Below, in pieces: positions 1 to 11,217 of a stretch of DNA of 64,000 nt. Source of the stretch: Bacillus aerolatus (GTDB lineage Bacteria; Bacillota; Bacilli; Bacillales; Domibacillaceae). How positions within the stretch are numbered: position 1 is the stretch's first letter; each line of letters starts with the position of its first letter. The notes below the pieces were generated by a model. That model worked only from the letters and a program-made list of their open reading frames with translations. It was not told the origin of the DNA and searched no databases. The translations under genes were made by a program, and so were the position numbers. The DNA lies in NCBI RefSeq assembly GCF_009183655.1, contig NZ_WEIO01000005.1, positions 1 to 64,000 of the forward strand, in the 5' to 3' direction.

Positions 1-37
1 ATTATTATAACAATACCCGTATTCAAACGAAACTAAA

Positions 38-72
38 CAGCCAGTCGCCGGTACAATACCGGCAACTGGCTG
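38..72 (-). terminator. Terminator-like hairpin after yvoF
   Basis: The inverted repeat has arms at about 38-50 and 60-72 (CAGCCAGTCGCCGG against CCGGCAACTGGCTG, one mismatch). On the minus strand it lies about 60 bases past the yvoF stop and is followed by a T-rich but interrupted tail (TTTAGTTTCG). It is a plausible end of the yvoD-ppaX-yvoF transcript. Confidence 0.5.
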
Positions 73-105
73 CTTAAAAGGTGTTTTGATCCCTGTCTCA
101 AAAAC

Positions 106-118
106 GGGGGTCAGTCCC
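106..118. repeat. GGGGGTCAGTCCC dispersed motif, copy 1
   Basis: This 13-base motif recurs inside larger palindromes at 22098-22141 and 23354-23389. All three copies lie a few bases past the stop codon of a minus-strand gene, here yvoF. This copy is only a half element with no second arm. Confidence 0.6.
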
Positions 119-132
119 AAGCTTAAAAGGCT

Positions 133-615
133 TTATTGTTTCTCTTTTATTTGCATCGGGTTGCCGCCGGCGAAGGCGCCGGGCGGGACGTCGCGGTGGA
201 CGAGCGTTGCAGCGGAAACGATGGCGCCGTCGCCGATCGTCACTCCTGGAAGAATCGTACTGTTGGCGCCGATCATGACGTTGTCGCCGATCATGACTTC
301 ACCAAGACGGTATTCTTCGATTAAATATTCGTGGGCGAGAATGACCGTATTGTAGCCGATAATTGTGTTCCGGCCGATGGAAATAAGCTCCGGAAACATA
401 ATATCCGGCACGACCTTGTAAGCAAGTGCAGTTTGTTCACCGATTTTCATGCCTAAAAGTGAGCGGTACATTCCATTTTTCACTTTCATAAAAGGGATAA
501 AGCGGCCAATTTCAATGACTGCTGTATTTTTAAACGTTTTCCAAAACGAGACGGTTTTATAAATGTTCCAGAGCGAATTCGCTCCTTCCGTTTTATACCG
601 TTTCGTCTTTCTCAC
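133..615 (-). CDS. yvoF: Hexapeptide-repeat acyltransferase, YvoF-like
   Basis: This 160-residue protein belongs to the left-handed beta-helix acyltransferases. From about residue 85 it shows imperfect hexapeptides rich in I/V-G ([41 protein letters not shown]) and ends with the family's GNPM-type turn. The acceptor is unknown; relatives transfer acetyl groups from acetyl-CoA to sugars. The start is GTG, whose bases overlap the ppaX stop as GTGA, so the two are translationally coupled. It is the last gene of yvoD-ppaX-yvoF, as in B. subtilis. The family call is firm, the substrate is not. Confidence 0.85.
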   Translation of the reverse strand: MRKTKRYKTEGANSLWNIYKTVSFWKTFKNTAVIEIGRFIPFMKVKNGMYRSLLGMKIGEQTALAYKVVPDIMFPELISIGRNTIIGYNTVILAHEYLIEEYRLGEVMIGDNVMIGANSTILPGVTIGDGAIVSAATLVHRDVPPGAFAGGNPMQIKEKQ

Positions 616-1268
616 TTTTCCGCCGCTCCAACTTTCACAATATCGAGCAATTCAGGCATCGTATCAAGCATGAAATCTGGGTGGAACGTTTGCAAAAACT
701 CTTTTCCTTTAATTGACCAGGCTACACCGGCTGTTAATGTACCGGCATTTTTCCCGCCGTCAATGTCATGGTAATTGTCACCGATCATGATGGCTTCTTC
801 CGGCTTGGAACCGAGTGCTTCTAATGCTTTTTGCAGCGGCTCAGGATGCGGCTTCGGATGAGTAACATCGTCCAGCCCGACAATGACATCAAAAAATTGA
901 TACAGATTCGTCAGTTTAAGTCCTTTAATAACGGTGTCGCGCATTTTTGTAGAAACGATCGCCATTTTAAAATTATTTTCCTTTAACGTCCGAATCGTTT
1001 CAAAGACGCCGTCAAATTCCGTGACGAGGGCATCATGATTGTCGATATTAAAAGCCCGGTAGCGCGCGACCATTTCCTCTGTGCGCTCCTCGTCAATGCT
1101 TGAAAATGTTTCATGAAGCGTCGGTCCCATGAATGGGTACACATCTTCCCGCTTATATGATTGTGGAAAATAATGATCAAGCGTATGCAAAAACGAAGAA
1201 ATAATTAATTCATTCGTGTTAATTAACGTGCCATCTAAGTCAAATAGTAATGTCGTTATTTTAGTCAT
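612..1268 (-). CDS. ppaX: Pyrophosphatase PpaX (HAD superfamily)
   Basis: This 218-residue HAD hydrolase is close to the usual PpaX length (about 216). HAD motif I is DLDGTLINT near the N-terminus, followed by the Ser/Thr motif (IVSTK), the conserved Lys (KPHPEP) and the acidic motif (MIGDNYHD). In B. subtilis this enzyme hydrolyses the pyrophosphate released when HPrK/P dephosphorylates HPr-Ser-P, pulling that reaction forward; hprK lies three genes upstream here. Its ATG overlaps the yvoD stop and its stop overlaps the yvoF start. Orthology rests on motifs plus gene order. Confidence 0.9.
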   Translation of the reverse strand: MTKITTLLFDLDGTLINTNELIISSFLHTLDHYFPQSYKREDVYPFMGPTLHETFSSIDEERTEEMVARYRAFNIDNHDALVTEFDGVFETIRTLKENNFKMAIVSTKMRDTVIKGLKLTNLYQFFDVIVGLDDVTHPKPHPEPLQKALEALGSKPEEAIMIGDNYHDIDGGKNAGTLTAGVAWSIKGKEFLQTFHPDFMLDTMPELLDIVKVGAAEK

Positions 1269-2215
1269 GATAGTTTTGCTTCCTTTCCTTGGACGAATTC
1301 AGTGCGCTTCCATAATGCCGACACGGCCAGCGTCAATAAAACGGCCGTAATTAGCCGGATCAAAAATAAAGCAAGCAATGGCAGCCCGGTAATGCCGAGC
1401 GGCACGAAAACCAGTGTGTCTTCCACGACCGCATGGCATGCCACTAAAAAGATCATCGCAAGCGTTACATCCCGGCGGCTGACACCGTCTTCTTTCACCG
1501 CTTGAATCATGACAGCGGAGCCAAACGCAAGGCCAAACAGCAATCCTGCGGCGAGTGTCGTGGATGTATTTTCTTTCATGCCTAGCATGCGGGTAATCGG
1601 CGCCATCCACCGTGAAAAAGCGTCAAGCCATTTTAAATCTTTTAAAATTTGAATAGCGAGCATAAGCGGTATGACAATGATAGCAAGCTGAATAACGCCA
1701 TAGCCCGCTTTCTCAAGACCCATCATAAAAATTTGGCCCCAGCCATCCGGATCCGCCTGCAGCGGCGGTGCCATACCGTATTGTGCCAGTTCACTTCCGC
1801 CTCGCCATACGAGATTGATGACTATCGCTGACACGATCGCCAGGCCAAGTCTTACCGCGATCACGACGGACATTTTTACGCCGACACGCACAGCTACGCT
1901 TGATTCAATAAATAAGTTATGCGAAAAAGACATCATAACAGCAAGAATAAACACTTCTTTTACGGTCAAATCGAGGGATAATATGGCCCCGATGCCCGCA
2001 TATATATTTAAAAAATTACCGAGCACGAGCGGAATGGAGGCGTCACCCGACAATCCGAAGATCCGCATGACCGGGCTAATGACATCCATCAGCCACGGCA
2101 AGACAGGAGTATATTGCAGCAGCGTCACGATCAATGTGACTGGAAAAATAATTTTTCCGAGCGTCCATGTTGTTTTAACCCCCGAAAGCAAACCATTTTT
2201 TAATGTTCCCCACAT
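1265..2215 (-). CDS. yvoD: Nucleoside-recognition (Gate) domain membrane protein YvoD
   Basis: This 316-residue, highly hydrophobic protein has about eight predicted membrane segments and two copies of the Gate/nucleoside-recognition fold (around residues 40-140 and 180-300), the arrangement of the YvoD/SpmA-like family. Its physiological substrate is not established. A GGGGGAG ribosome site lies seven bases before the ATG. It starts 24 bases after lgt and overlaps ppaX by four bases, so it is probably co-transcribed with both. Confidence 0.8.
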   Translation of the reverse strand: MWGTLKNGLLSGVKTTWTLGKIIFPVTLIVTLLQYTPVLPWLMDVISPVMRIFGLSGDASIPLVLGNFLNIYAGIGAILSLDLTVKEVFILAVMMSFSHNLFIESSVAVRVGVKMSVVIAVRLGLAIVSAIVINLVWRGGSELAQYGMAPPLQADPDGWGQIFMMGLEKAGYGVIQLAIIVIPLMLAIQILKDLKWLDAFSRWMAPITRMLGMKENTSTTLAAGLLFGLAFGSAVMIQAVKEDGVSRRDVTLAMIFLVACHAVVEDTLVFVPLGITGLPLLALFLIRLITAVLLTLAVSALWKRTEFVQGKEAKLS

Positions 2216-2239
2216 CAGTTTCTCCCCCGCTCCCTTATG

Positions 2240-3058
2240 TTATTTTTCATTCACTAAGCTGTTGTAAGGCAGCGGCTCGGCTTTTTGGTTGCGCCGGATC
2301 ATCCATACGGCGATGGCTGCCGCCAGCAAAACAAGTGAAATCACTTGGGCGATCCGCAATGAATCTGTCAGCATCAAGCTGTCTGTTCGTAATCCTTCAA
2401 TAAAGAAGCGGCCGATTGAATACCAGATGACGTATGATAAAAACAGTTCGCCCCGTTTCAAGTTCACTTTTCTTAGGCTTAAAAGCAAGATGAAACCGAG
2501 CAAATTCCAAATGGATTCATACAAAAAAGTCGGGTGGTAATAGTGTCCGTCAATATACATTTGGTTAATGATAAACTCAGGCAAATATAAGTTTTCTAAA
2601 AAGGAACGCGTTACTTCCCCGCCGTGCGCTTCCTGGTTCATAAAGTTGCCCCAACGGCCGATGGCCTGCCCTAAAATCAAGCTTGGTGCGGCGATGTCGG
2701 CTAGTTTCCAAAAAGAAATATTTTTCACTTTCGAGAAAATAATGGCGGTAACGACTGCGCCAATTAAAGCCCCGTGGATCGCAATGCCGCCATTCCAGAT
2801 TTTAATAATATCTCCTGGATGCTGGGAGTAGTATTCCCACTGAAATATAACGTAATAAAGACGTGCAGAAAGAATGGCGATTGGAATCGCCCAAATTAAT
2901 AAGTCAGCGAACGTGTCTTTCTCCAAACCGAGCCGCTCGCCTTCTTTCGCAGCCAAGTAAAAGCCAAGTGCAATGCCGAAGCCGATAATCAAACCGTACC
3001 AGTGTACCTGGAATGGTCCGATCGCTATGGCAATCGGGTCCAACGGATAACCTTCCAT
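2240..3058 (-). CDS. lgt: Prolipoprotein diacylglyceryl transferase
   Basis: This 272-residue, seven-TM membrane enzyme transfers diacylglycerol from phosphatidylglycerol to the lipobox cysteine of prolipoproteins, the first step of lipoprotein maturation. Signature motifs visible are HGALIG at residues 95-100 and [10 protein letters not shown] at about 134-143. The length matches B. subtilis Lgt (269). It lies 31 bases after hprK and 24 bases before yvoD in the conserved hprK-lgt-yvoD-ppaX-yvoF order. Lipoproteins in this window (CccB and the TAXI binding protein) would be its substrates. Confidence 0.97.
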   Translation of the reverse strand: MEGYPLDPIAIAIGPFQVHWYGLIIGFGIALGFYLAAKEGERLGLEKDTFADLLIWAIPIAILSARLYYVIFQWEYYSQHPGDIIKIWNGGIAIHGALIGAVVTAIIFSKVKNISFWKLADIAAPSLILGQAIGRWGNFMNQEAHGGEVTRSFLENLYLPEFIINQMYIDGHYYHPTFLYESIWNLLGFILLLSLRKVNLKRGELFLSYVIWYSIGRFFIEGLRTDSLMLTDSLRIAQVISLVLLAAAIAVWMIRRNQKAEPLPYNSLVNEK

Positions 3059-3089
3059 ACTTTTTCCCCTTTCTGCCGGCAGTTCTTAC

Positions 3090-4025
3090 TTACATTTGCT
3101 CAGGGTCGCGTTCATTAATGACACTGGCCAGTTTATCAGTAAATTCTTGCGCCGTGTTGACTCCGAGCCGCTTTAGACGGAAGTTCATCGCCGCTACTTC
3201 AATAATAACAGCCAAGTTTCGGCCCGGGCGCACCGGTACGGTGATTTTCGTAATTTCTGAATCAATAATTTGCATTTTATCTTCTTCAATGCCAAGCCGG
3301 TCGTACTGCTTTTTAGAATCCCAAAGTTCTAGATGGACATTAAGCGTAATTCTCTTCGATCCTCTAATGGCGCCGGCTCCGAACAGAGTCATTACATTAA
3401 TGATACCGAGACCGCGAATTTCCAGCAAATGTTCAATTAATTCCGGCGAGCTGCCGACAAGCGTATCGTTATCTTCCTGGCGGATTTCCACACAGTCATC
3501 GGCTACGAGGCGATGCCCTCTTTTGACGAGATCAAGCGCCGCTTCACTTTTACCGACGCCGCTTTGTCCAGTAATGAGCACGCCCACTCCATAAATATCA
3601 ACGAGTACTCCATGGACCGCCGTTGTCGGTGCGAGCATTTTCTCTAAATAACTCGTCAGCTTGCTTGAAAGTCTCGTTGTCGTCAGCTTCGATCTCATGA
3701 CAGGGACGGCATGGCGTTCGGAAGATTCGATTAACTCTTCCGGCACTTCTAGACCGCGCGCAATCACAATGGCCGGTGTTATATCATCACAAAGCCTTTC
3801 CATTCTCGTTTTCTTCTCTTCCGGATGCAGCTTTTCAAAAAAGGTCAGCTCTGTCATTCCAAGCAACTGCACCCGCTCTTTCGGATAATAATCAAAAAAG
3901 CCGGCGAGCTCAAGCCCCGGGCGGGAAAGATCACTCGTAGTAATCGGGCGGTGGAGTCCGTCTTCGCCGCTAATGAGTTCTAAATCCAAGTTTTCCAGTA
4001 AATCTGTTGTGCGCACTTTAGCCAC
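3090..4025 (-). CDS. hprK: HPr kinase/phosphorylase
   Basis: This bifunctional enzyme phosphorylates HPr on Ser46 and removes that phosphate, setting CcpA-dependent catabolite repression. With a GTG start at 4025 it is 311 residues (family about 310) and begins [10 protein letters not shown] like the B. subtilis protein. GAGGAGG lies seven bases upstream of that GTG, whereas an in-frame upstream ATG (4055) has no such site. The catalytic His is at 138, the P-loop GQSGVGKS at 153-160, and the HPrK signature [10 protein letters not shown] follows. It heads the lgt-yvoD-ppaX-yvoF group. Two cre-like sites in this window are potential downstream targets. Confidence 0.97.
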   Translation of the reverse strand: MAKVRTTDLLENLDLELISGEDGLHRPITTSDLSRPGLELAGFFDYYPKERVQLLGMTELTFFEKLHPEEKKTRMERLCDDITPAIVIARGLEVPEELIESSERHAVPVMRSKLTTTRLSSKLTSYLEKMLAPTTAVHGVLVDIYGVGVLITGQSGVGKSEAALDLVKRGHRLVADDCVEIRQEDNDTLVGSSPELIEHLLEIRGLGIINVMTLFGAGAIRGSKRITLNVHLELWDSKKQYDRLGIEEDKMQIIDSEITKITVPVRPGRNLAVIIEVAAMNFRLKRLGVNTAQEFTDKLASVINERDPEQM

Positions 4026-4185
4026 TATTCTTCCTCCTCTAAAGGCAATATTCATCTATTGTAACATTTTCACACCGCTTAATTAAAATGAAGATTGGAA
4101 ATTTCATCTCAAAATCATTAAAAGTGTCCTTTTCCTCTCTTTAGCGGTATATATAAAGTGAAAAAATAATCAGGAGGAAAAACAT

Positions 4186-4737
4186 ATGAAAATCATTATT
4201 GATGCTGGTCACGGATACACAACGCCTGGAAAAAGAACACCTGATGGCATGAAGGAATTTGAGTTCAACCGGGATGTTGCTATCTTTACTAAAAAGAAAT
4301 TGGAATCAAAGGGAGCAGCTGTGTTCTTCACTCACTCAGATCATGAAGATGTGCCGCTCGCGAAAAGAGTTTCACAAGCAAACAACTGGAAAGCCGATCT
4401 ATTTTTATCAATTCACGCCAATGCTTACGGCAGCGGGTGGAACAGCGCAAACGGCATTGAAACATTTATACATACGTCGCGTCCAAAGCAGGCAGAAGCG
4501 CTGGCAAAGGCGATTCAGCACCGTCTCATCCAGCTCACCGGCCGCAAAAACCGCGGGGTGAAAACAGCTGACTTCTATGTGCTGCGCAAAACAGCCATGT
4601 CCGCTGTGCTCATAGAAGCGGGCTTTATGACAAACCTTGAAGAAGCGCGGCTGCTGCGGACTCTTTCTTACCGCGAGCTCTGTGCCAAGGCGATTGCTGA
4701 AGCGGTAGAAAGTCTTTATCAGCTGCCGGTCTGCTAA
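4186..4737 (+). CDS. N-acetylmuramoyl-L-alanine amidase (Amidase_3)
   Basis: This 183-residue zinc amidase domain cleaves the MurNAc-L-Ala bond of peptidoglycan. Ligands visible are His9 (DAGHG), Glu24 and His77 (SIHANA), with the catalytic Glu in LIEAGFMTN. There is no signal peptide, cell-wall-binding or SPOR domain. That resembles the catalytic half of sporulation amidases such as CwlC, which are released by mother-cell lysis, but the B. subtilis proteins carry an extra C-terminal domain. CAGGAGG precedes the ATG by six bases. It is a single plus-strand gene between two minus-strand operons, so it was probably gained separately. Confidence 0.9.
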   Translation: MKIIIDAGHGYTTPGKRTPDGMKEFEFNRDVAIFTKKKLESKGAAVFFTHSDHEDVPLAKRVSQANNWKADLFLSIHANAYGSGWNSANGIETFIHTSRPKQAEALAKAIQHRLIQLTGRKNRGVKTADFYVLRKTAMSAVLIEAGFMTNLEEARLLRTLSYRELCAKAIAEAVESLYQLPVC

Positions 4738-4748
4738 AATAGGAAAAA

Positions 4749-4771
4749 GCATCCTAGTTTTCCAGGATGCA
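4749..4771 (-). terminator. Terminator of yvlB-yvlD
   Basis: GCATCCT (4749-4755) pairs with AGGATGC (4764-4770). On the minus strand the stem is followed by TTTTTCC. It lies ten bases past the yvlD stop and between convergent genes. Confidence 0.8.
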
Positions 4772-4779
4772 AAAAAGTG

Positions 4780-5136
4780 CTACTTCTTTTGAAACACAGT
4801 TAATTGCAAAACAAGATTCACAAGCGCCATCATTACCGCCATCAACAGCGCCATGCCAAAGCCGGAAATGTCAAACGCACCGCCCATGATGCTGTCTGTC
4901 AGCATTAGCGTTAAAGCGTTAATGACAAACAGGAATAGGCCAAGCGTCAAAAAAGTAATGGGCAGTGTGAAAAGAATAAGCAGCGGCCGGACGATCATAT
5001 TCAGTATTGATAAGATGAAACTGGCTATGACGGCCGACAGAAAGCTGTTCACGAAGAGTCCTTCGAAATAACCGGAAATGGCAATGAACAAAATCGCATT
5101 AACAAAAATGCCGATCAGCCACTTCATCTGATTCAC
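4780..5136 (-). CDS. yvlD: YvlD-family small membrane protein (phage-holin-like fold)
   Basis: This 118-residue protein has four hydrophobic segments and the central family signature VRPLLILFTLPITFLTLG. It belongs to the YvlD/holin_4_2 family; its molecular role is unknown. Its ATG overlaps the yvlB stop by four bases (ATGA), so the two are translationally coupled. In B. subtilis it belongs to the sigma-W controlled yvlABCD envelope-stress operon; here only yvlB and yvlD remain. Confidence 0.85.
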   Translation of the reverse strand: MNQMKWLIGIFVNAILFIAISGYFEGLFVNSFLSAVIASFILSILNMIVRPLLILFTLPITFLTLGLFLFVINALTLMLTDSIMGGAFDISGFGMALLMAVMMALVNLVLQLTVFQKK

Positions 5137-6302
5137 TCACCTTCAAAAATCGAAGGCTTTTCAATGTCTTCATTGCTGCTGTTCTTGTGTAAAGCCGTTG
5201 TTTTAATGGAAACTGATCCTGTTTTCGTCTCTGCTTCGATTGTCACTTGCTCGAGCGCTTCTTTTTCACTTTCGAAGCGGACAAGCTTTTGAACCACTTC
5301 TTCTTTTTCTGTCACTCTTTTCATGCCTGTCTCAGGGAGCTGCAGCGAGCCGAGGTTTGTGCGCAGTACACCTTTCATCGCCAGATGTTCTGGCACGTAT
5401 ATTTCGATATGCCCAGTGACGGCCTGTGCCTTTACGGTATGAGCTGTATCTGATTTTAAGTCGCACAGCACATTGCCGTTAAATGACTTAATGTCTGTAT
5501 AGCCGACAGAGCCGACGACATGAACCGCTCCGTTGAATGAACTCGCTTCTACTTTTTTTCCTTCACAATCGATAAAATAAATTTGGCCGTTGCCTGTTTC
5601 ACCTTCAAATTCGGCTACTTTTGACTTTTTCACTTCAATTTTGCCGTTCGCTGTTTTCACTTCAAGCGTCTGCACGTCCATATCACGCATACTGAATGAA
5701 CCGTTGAACAGTTTCACTGAAATATCATTGACAGCGGCTTCCGGCACGTAAAGAATCGTATCCACTTTCATCAGTTTTAAGCCGACAGAAAATGAGAATT
5801 TATCTTCGCGCGCATAAAAGACGCTATTCTTGATGAACGCTTCACGCGCTTCATCTTCATTATCCGCACCGTACATTTTCACGTGACACTCCGCTTTCAC
5901 ACCATTTTCCTGCCAAGGCTGAATTGTAAAGTTGCCGCTCGCCGTTTCGGCTTTAATGCGTTGTGGAGAAAATTCGCTTTCTTGAAAGACGTGTGAGAAT
6001 TCAACGGTTTTTCCAAGCGGAAAATCAAAGTCCTTCAGTTTTTGTACAGTCGACTGTACAAATTGAAACAGCTTATCCTTCGGCTGATGAGCGGAGCCGC
6101 TTGATTCCCCGCTTTGTTTTTGTCCGCTGCCGCTTAATTTTTGACCAAGATTGACGAGTTCATCAAAAAAGTTGTCTCTGCGTTCTTTACGGACATTTTG
6201 GCCAGGTTCTTTTTCAAGCGCCTCCAGCAGCGTTAATGCTTCGCTTGCTGTAATTAAGCCTGCTTCTACCATTTCCAAAATTCTTTTTTTCTCTTCGTTC
6301 AT
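5133..6302 (-). CDS. yvlB: YvlB-like envelope-stress protein (SHOCT-like plus DUF4097 beta-helix)
   Basis: This 389-residue protein starts at the ATG at 6302, placed by GGAG eight bases upstream; an in-frame ATG at 6320 overlaps that site and is less likely. Residues 1-30 (MNEEKKRILEMVEAGLITAS) form the YvlB N-terminal helical hairpin domain. Residues of roughly 90-370 form a repetitive beta-structure (DUF4097, adhesin-like), with recurring FNGSF, TANGKI, SFNGAV and SFNGNV turns. No signal peptide is visible. A near-perfect sigma-W promoter lies 44-69 bases upstream. The biochemical role is unknown; the B. subtilis counterpart is induced by cell-wall stress. Confidence 0.85.
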   Translation of the reverse strand: MNEEKKRILEMVEAGLITASEALTLLEALEKEPGQNVRKERRDNFFDELVNLGQKLSGSGQKQSGESSGSAHQPKDKLFQFVQSTVQKLKDFDFPLGKTVEFSHVFQESEFSPQRIKAETASGNFTIQPWQENGVKAECHVKMYGADNEDEAREAFIKNSVFYAREDKFSFSVGLKLMKVDTILYVPEAAVNDISVKLFNGSFSMRDMDVQTLEVKTANGKIEVKKSKVAEFEGETGNGQIYFIDCEGKKVEASSFNGAVHVVGSVGYTDIKSFNGNVLCDLKSDTAHTVKAQAVTGHIEIYVPEHLAMKGVLRTNLGSLQLPETGMKRVTEKEEVVQKLVRFESEKEALEQVTIEAETKTGSVSIKTTALHKNSSNEDIEKPSIFEGE

Positions 6303-6345
6303 TCGAGGCACTCCATTCATTAAGAATTGGCTTTCTATCTATATT

Positions 6346-6371
6346 TACGAAGAAGCGGTAAAAAAGTTTCA
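6346..6371 (-). promoter_or_regulatory. Sigma-W promoter of yvlB-yvlD
   Basis: On the minus strand TGAAAC (6366-6371) is separated by exactly 16 bases from CGTA (6346-6349). This is the sigma-W consensus TGAAAC-N16-CGTA without mismatch. It sits just past the uvrA stop and 44 bases before the yvlB ATG. Confidence 0.85.
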
Positions 6372-6377
6372 TCCATC

Positions 6378-9230
6378 TTAATTGTTCACTTTCTGTGCCC
6401 TTTCCCGTTCACGTACTAACACTTTATTCAAATAATGTCCGGTGTATGAATCTTCTGCTTTTGCCACATCTTCCGGTGTGCCGGCCGCGACAATGGTGCC
6501 GCCTTTGTCCCCGCCTTCAGGACCGAGATCAACAATGTAATCAGCGGTTTTGATTACGTCAAGGTTGTGCTCAATGACGAGCACGGTGTCACCATTTTCC
6601 ACTAAACGCTGCAGCACATTTAGCAGGCGGGCAATATCATCGACGTGCAAACCGGTCGTCGGTTCATCCAAAATGTAAAACGAACGGCCTGTAGAGCGGC
6701 GGTGAAGTTCAGATGCGAGCTTCACGCGCTGTGCTTCCCCTCCAGAAAGCGTCGTCGCCGGCTGGCCAAGTTTAATATAGCCAAGCCCCACGTCCGCAAT
6801 TGTTTGCAGCTTGCGCTTAATTTTAGGTATGTTTTCAAAAAATTCGAGCGCATCTTCCACTGTCATAGCAAGGACGTCAGCAATATTATGGCCTTTATAT
6901 TTCACTTCAAGCGTTTCGCGATTGTAGCGCTTGCCGTGGCACACTTCACAAGGCACGTACACATCCGGTAAAAAGTGCATTTCTATTTTTATAATTCCAT
7001 CGCCGCGGCATGCTTCGCAGCGGCCGCCTTTTACGTTAAAGCTAAACCGGCCTTTTTTATAGCCGCGCACTTTCGCTTCATTTGTCGTTGCATACACATC
7101 ACGGATATCGTCAAACACTCCGGTGTAAGTAGCCGGATTCGATCTCGGCGTCCGGCCGATTGGAGACTGATCGATATCAATGACTTTATCAAGATGCTCG
7201 ATTCCTTTTACATTTCCATGCTTGCCCGGCTTTTGCTTGGAACGATGCAGTTTCTGAGCAAGCCTTTTATGAAGAATGTCATTAATCAATGTACTTTTCC
7301 CTGAACCAGACACCCCTGTGACAGCAATAAACATCCCAAGCGGAAATTTCGCTTTTACGTTCCGCAAGTTGTTTTCTTTCGCTCCCGTTACTTCCACCCA
7401 GCGGCCATCCGGCTTGCGGCGCTCTGCCGGCAGCGGAATGAATTTTTCACCTGATAAGTATTGACCGGTCAATGACGCCGGGTCGCTCATTACTTCCTGC
7501 GGCGTGCCGGCGGAGACGATTTCGCCGCCGTGAACGCCCGCACCCGGCCCGACATCGATTAAATAGTCAGCAGCCATCATCGTGTCTTCATCATGTTCGA
7601 CGACAATGAGTGTATTGCCGATGTCGCGCATATTTTGCAGCGTCTGAATGAGACGGTCATTATCGCGCTGGTGCAGACCGATCGACGGCTCATCAAGAAT
7701 GTAAAGAACTCCTGTCAGCCGGGAGCCGATTTGAGTCGCCAGACGAATCCGCTGCGCTTCTCCGCCCGACAGCGTGCCTGCCGAGCGGCTCAGTGTTAAA
7801 TAGTCGAGACCGACATTAATTAAAAAGCCGAGACGTTCCTGAATTTCCCGCAAGATCATTTGGGCAATTTGCATTTCTTTTTCGGTCAGCGATAAGCCGG
7901 CAAAAAATTGTTCTGCTTCTTCAATCGAAAAGTCAGTCACTTCACTTATGTGCAATTCATTAACTTTTACTGCCAGGCTTTCTTTTTTTAAGCGGTACCC
8001 TTTACACGTCGGGCACTTTTGCTGCCCCATATATTTCTCCATTTGCTCCCGGATATAGTCTGAGCTCGTTTCCTTGTACCGGCGTTCGACATTGCTAATG
8101 ACACCTTCAAACACAATGTTGTTTTCCCGAATTTGGCCAAAGTCGTTTTCATAGCGGAAATGAATGCGTTCCCGCCCGGACCCATACAAAATCTTATCGA
8201 GTTGTTCTTTCGGCAAGTCTTTAACGGGCACGTCCATTTTAATGCCGTAATGACGGCATACGGATTCTAAAAGCTGCGGGTAATATTGCGAGCTAGTTGG
8301 TTCCCACGGAGCGATTGCATGTTCTTTTAAACTTAAATCCGGGTTCGGGATGACGAGCTCAATATCCACCTTCAATTTCGAACCAAGGCCGTCACACGTC
8401 GGGCAAGCGCCGTACGGACTGTTAAAAGAAAACATGCGCGGCTCCAGCTCTCCGATCGAAAAGCCGCAGTGCGGGCAGGCATGGTGTTCTGAAAATAGCA
8501 GTTCTTCCTGGCCGATGACGTCGATAATGACATTGCCTTCCCCGAGCCTTAAGGCCGCTTCAAGTGAATCCGCCAGCCGGGGCTCGACGCCTTCTTTGAC
8601 GACAACACGGTCAATAACGACTTCAATGGAATGTTTTTTGTTTTTTTCAAGCTCTATCTCTTCTTCTATTTCTCTCATTTCCCCGTCTACACGTACGCGG
8701 ACATAGCCTTGACGCTTAATGTCTTCGAACACTTTGGCATGCGTGCCTTTACGGCCGGAAACGATCGGCGAGAGTACTTGCAGCTTTGTCCGTTCTTCAT
8801 ACTGCATAATGCGGTCGACCATTTGTTCAATCGTCTGCGACGTAATTTCAATGCCATGGACCGGACAGATCGGGCGGCCGACACGGGCAAATAACAGCCG
8901 GACGTAGTCGTAAATCTCCGTTACGGTACCGACTGTCGAACGCGGATTCCGGCTCGTCGTTTTTTGATCAATGGAAATGGCCGGAGACAAGCCTTCAATG
9001 GCATCAACGTCCGGTTTGTCCATCTGCCCGAGAAACTGGCGGGCATAAGCAGACAACGACTCTACGTAGCGCCGCTGCCCTTCCGCATAAATCGTATCGA
9101 ACGCAAGCGATGATTTTCCGGAACCGGACAAGCCCGTCACAACGACGAGCTTATCCCGTGGAATCGTGACATCAATGTCTTTTAAATTGTGCGCTCTTGC
9201 TCCTTTTACGGTAATTTTATCTATTCCCAT
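6378..9230 (-). CDS. uvrA: Excinuclease ABC subunit A
   Basis: This 950-residue dimeric ABC-type ATPase recognises bulky DNA lesions and loads UvrB in nucleotide excision repair. Two P-loops are visible (GLSGSGKSS near residue 31, GVSGSGKST near 640), each with an ABC signature (LSGGEAQR). Two zinc modules are present (CPHC...CPTC near 255-285 and CEAC...CEVC near 735-765). Length matches B. subtilis UvrA (957). It begins seven bases after the uvrB stop, so uvrB-uvrA form one operon. Confidence 0.98.
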   Translation of the reverse strand: MGIDKITVKGARAHNLKDIDVTIPRDKLVVVTGLSGSGKSSLAFDTIYAEGQRRYVESLSAYARQFLGQMDKPDVDAIEGLSPAISIDQKTTSRNPRSTVGTVTEIYDYVRLLFARVGRPICPVHGIEITSQTIEQMVDRIMQYEERTKLQVLSPIVSGRKGTHAKVFEDIKRQGYVRVRVDGEMREIEEEIELEKNKKHSIEVVIDRVVVKEGVEPRLADSLEAALRLGEGNVIIDVIGQEELLFSEHHACPHCGFSIGELEPRMFSFNSPYGACPTCDGLGSKLKVDIELVIPNPDLSLKEHAIAPWEPTSSQYYPQLLESVCRHYGIKMDVPVKDLPKEQLDKILYGSGRERIHFRYENDFGQIRENNIVFEGVISNVERRYKETSSDYIREQMEKYMGQQKCPTCKGYRLKKESLAVKVNELHISEVTDFSIEEAEQFFAGLSLTEKEMQIAQMILREIQERLGFLINVGLDYLTLSRSAGTLSGGEAQRIRLATQIGSRLTGVLYILDEPSIGLHQRDNDRLIQTLQNMRDIGNTLIVVEHDEDTMMAADYLIDVGPGAGVHGGEIVSAGTPQEVMSDPASLTGQYLSGEKFIPLPAERRKPDGRWVEVTGAKENNLRNVKAKFPLGMFIAVTGVSGSGKSTLINDILHKRLAQKLHRSKQKPGKHGNVKGIEHLDKVIDIDQSPIGRTPRSNPATYTGVFDDIRDVYATTNEAKVRGYKKGRFSFNVKGGRCEACRGDGIIKIEMHFLPDVYVPCEVCHGKRYNRETLEVKYKGHNIADVLAMTVEDALEFFENIPKIKRKLQTIADVGLGYIKLGQPATTLSGGEAQRVKLASELHRRSTGRSFYILDEPTTGLHVDDIARLLNVLQRLVENGDTVLVIEHNLDVIKTADYIVDLGPEGGDKGGTIVAAGTPEDVAKAEDSYTGHYLNKVLVRERERAQKVNN

Positions 9231-9237
9231 ATAAAAG

Positions 9238-11217
9238 TCATCCTTCCGATTTCAACTCTAACAATGCATCGCGAAGCTGAGCAGCCAGCTCAAAATCAAG
9301 CGCTTTGGCTGCCGCTTTCATTTCGCTTTCAAGACTTGCGATCAAGCGGTTTCGTTCTTGGACAGTCATCTTCTTCTTCGTTACAGAAGCTTCGTAGCTT
9401 TCCATTTCCTCCGCCGCATGTGTCGCCCGAATCACATTGCGGATATCTTTCTGAATGGTTTGTGGAGTAATTCCGTGCTTTTCATTGTATTCCTGCTGAA
9501 TCGTCCGGCGCCGTTTCGTTTCATCGAGCGCTTTCGTCATTGAATCCGTCATTTTATCTGCGTACATAATAACGTGGCCGCCGGCATTACGCGCAGCCCG
9601 GCCCATCGTTTGAATCAGCGAGCGCTCGGAACGAAGGAATCCTTCTTTATCTGCATCCAATATGGCCACGAGCGACACTTCAGGAATATCAAGCCCTTCC
9701 CTCAGCAAGTTGATACCGATAAGCACATCATATTTGCCGAGACGGAGATCGCGGATAATTTCAATCCGCTCAAGCGTTTTAATTTCCGAATGGAGGTATT
9801 GGACTTTTACGCCAATCTCCTTCAAATAGTCGGTTAAGTCTTCTGACATCTTTTTCGTTAACGTCGTCACAAGCACCCGTTCATTCCGGGCAGCCCGTTC
9901 ATTAATTTCGTTCAACAGATCATCTATCTGCCCTTCAATCGGACGGATGTCCACTGTCGGGTCAAGCAGGCCGGTCGGACGAATGATTTGCTGAGTCATG
10001 TGCGGCGTATGCTCCATTTCATAGGGACCCGGTGTCGCGGATACGTATACAATTTGATGGACGTGGTCTTCAAATTCTTCAAATTTCAACGGACGGTTAT
10101 CTTTTGCAGACGGCAGGCGGAATCCGTGATCGACAAGCACTTGCTTGCGCGCCTGGTCCCCGTTGTACATGCCGCGGATTTGCGGAAGCGTTACGTGTGA
10201 CTCATCGACGACGATTAAAAAATCATCCGGAAAATAGTCGAGGAGTGTGTATGGTGTGGCTCCAGGAGCTCGCAGTGTTAAATGGCGCGAATAGTTTTCA
10301 ATTCCCGAGCAAAAGCCCATTTCCCTCATCATTTCCAGGTCATAGCGCGTCCGTTGTTCCAGCCGCTGTGCTTCGAGCAATTTATTTTCCGCATGTAAAA
10401 TCGGGAGCTGTTCTTCCAGCTCTTTTTCAATGTTGTCAATGGCGATTTTCATTTTTTCCTCACGTGTAACGAAGTGGGACGCCGGAAAAATAGCCACATG
10501 TTCACGTTCGCCCGTAATTTCCCCAGTCAATGCATCCACTTCGCGAATCCGATCAATTTCATCTCCAAAAAATTCAACGCGGATGCAGCGTTCATCTCGG
10601 GACGCCGGGAAAATCTCTACGACGTCGCCGCGCACACGAAACGTTCCGCGCTTAAAATCAATATCATTCCGCTCATACTGTACATCTACGAGTTTGCGCA
10701 ACAGCTGATTGCGTTCAATTTCCATGCCGGTCCGCAACGAAATGACAAGATCGCGATATTCTTCTGGAGAACCTAAGCCGTAAATACAAGACACACTGGC
10801 AATAATAATGACATCATCCCGCTCAAACAAAGAAGACGTAGCGGAGTGGCGCAGCTTATCTATTTCATCGTTAATACTCGCGTCTTTCTCTATAAAAGTA
10901 TCCGTCTGCGGCACGTACGCTTCCGGCTGGTAATAGTCATAATAGCTGACGAAATATTCCACCGCATTGTTCGGAAAAAACTCTTTAAACTCGCTGTACA
11001 ACTGGCCGGCGAGCGTCTTATTGTGAGCAATCACGAGTGTCGGCTTTTTCACTTCTTTAATCACGTTAGACATAGTAAATGTTTTTCCTGTTCCGGTCGC
11101 ACCGAGCAGCGTCTGATGTTTTTTCCCTTCTTTTATACCGGCAACGAGCTCGGCAATCGCCCCCGGCTGGTCCCCTTGTGGACTATACTTTGAAAAAATT
11201 TCAAATTCGTTTTTCAC
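9238..11217 (-). CDS. uvrB: Excinuclease ABC subunit B
   Basis: This 659-residue damage-verification helicase receives lesions from UvrA and recruits UvrC. It shows the P-loop GATGTGKT, the DNA-threading beta-hairpin ([13 protein letters not shown]), DESH, helicase motif VI (QTMGRAARN) and a C-terminal UVR coiled coil. The GTG at 11217 is chosen because AGGGGG lies seven bases upstream and the protein then begins like B. subtilis UvrB; a GTG at 11253 would add 12 unrelated residues. In B. subtilis csbA is immediately upstream, whereas here a sulfur cassette of about 3 kb separates them. Confidence 0.98.
   Translation of the reverse strand: MKNEFEIFSKYSPQGDQPGAIAELVAGIKEGKKHQTLLGATGTGKTFTMSNVIKEVKKPTLVIAHNKTLAGQLYSEFKEFFPNNAVEYFVSYYDYYQPEAYVPQTDTFIEKDASINDEIDKLRHSATSSLFERDDVIIIASVSCIYGLGSPEEYRDLVISLRTGMEIERNQLLRKLVDVQYERNDIDFKRGTFRVRGDVVEIFPASRDERCIRVEFFGDEIDRIREVDALTGEITGEREHVAIFPASHFVTREEKMKIAIDNIEKELEEQLPILHAENKLLEAQRLEQRTRYDLEMMREMGFCSGIENYSRHLTLRAPGATPYTLLDYFPDDFLIVVDESHVTLPQIRGMYNGDQARKQVLVDHGFRLPSAKDNRPLKFEEFEDHVHQIVYVSATPGPYEMEHTPHMTQQIIRPTGLLDPTVDIRPIEGQIDDLLNEINERAARNERVLVTTLTKKMSEDLTDYLKEIGVKVQYLHSEIKTLERIEIIRDLRLGKYDVLIGINLLREGLDIPEVSLVAILDADKEGFLRSERSLIQTMGRAARNAGGHVIMYADKMTDSMTKALDETKRRRTIQQEYNEKHGITPQTIQKDIRNVIRATHAAEEMESYEASVTKKKMTVQERNRLIASLESEMKAAAKALDFELAAQLRDALLELKSEG

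Noticed and set aside
3090-4055. hprK start at ATG 4055
   Set aside because: It adds ten residues absent from the family and lacks a ribosome site; GTG 4025 has GAGGAGG and the family N-terminus.
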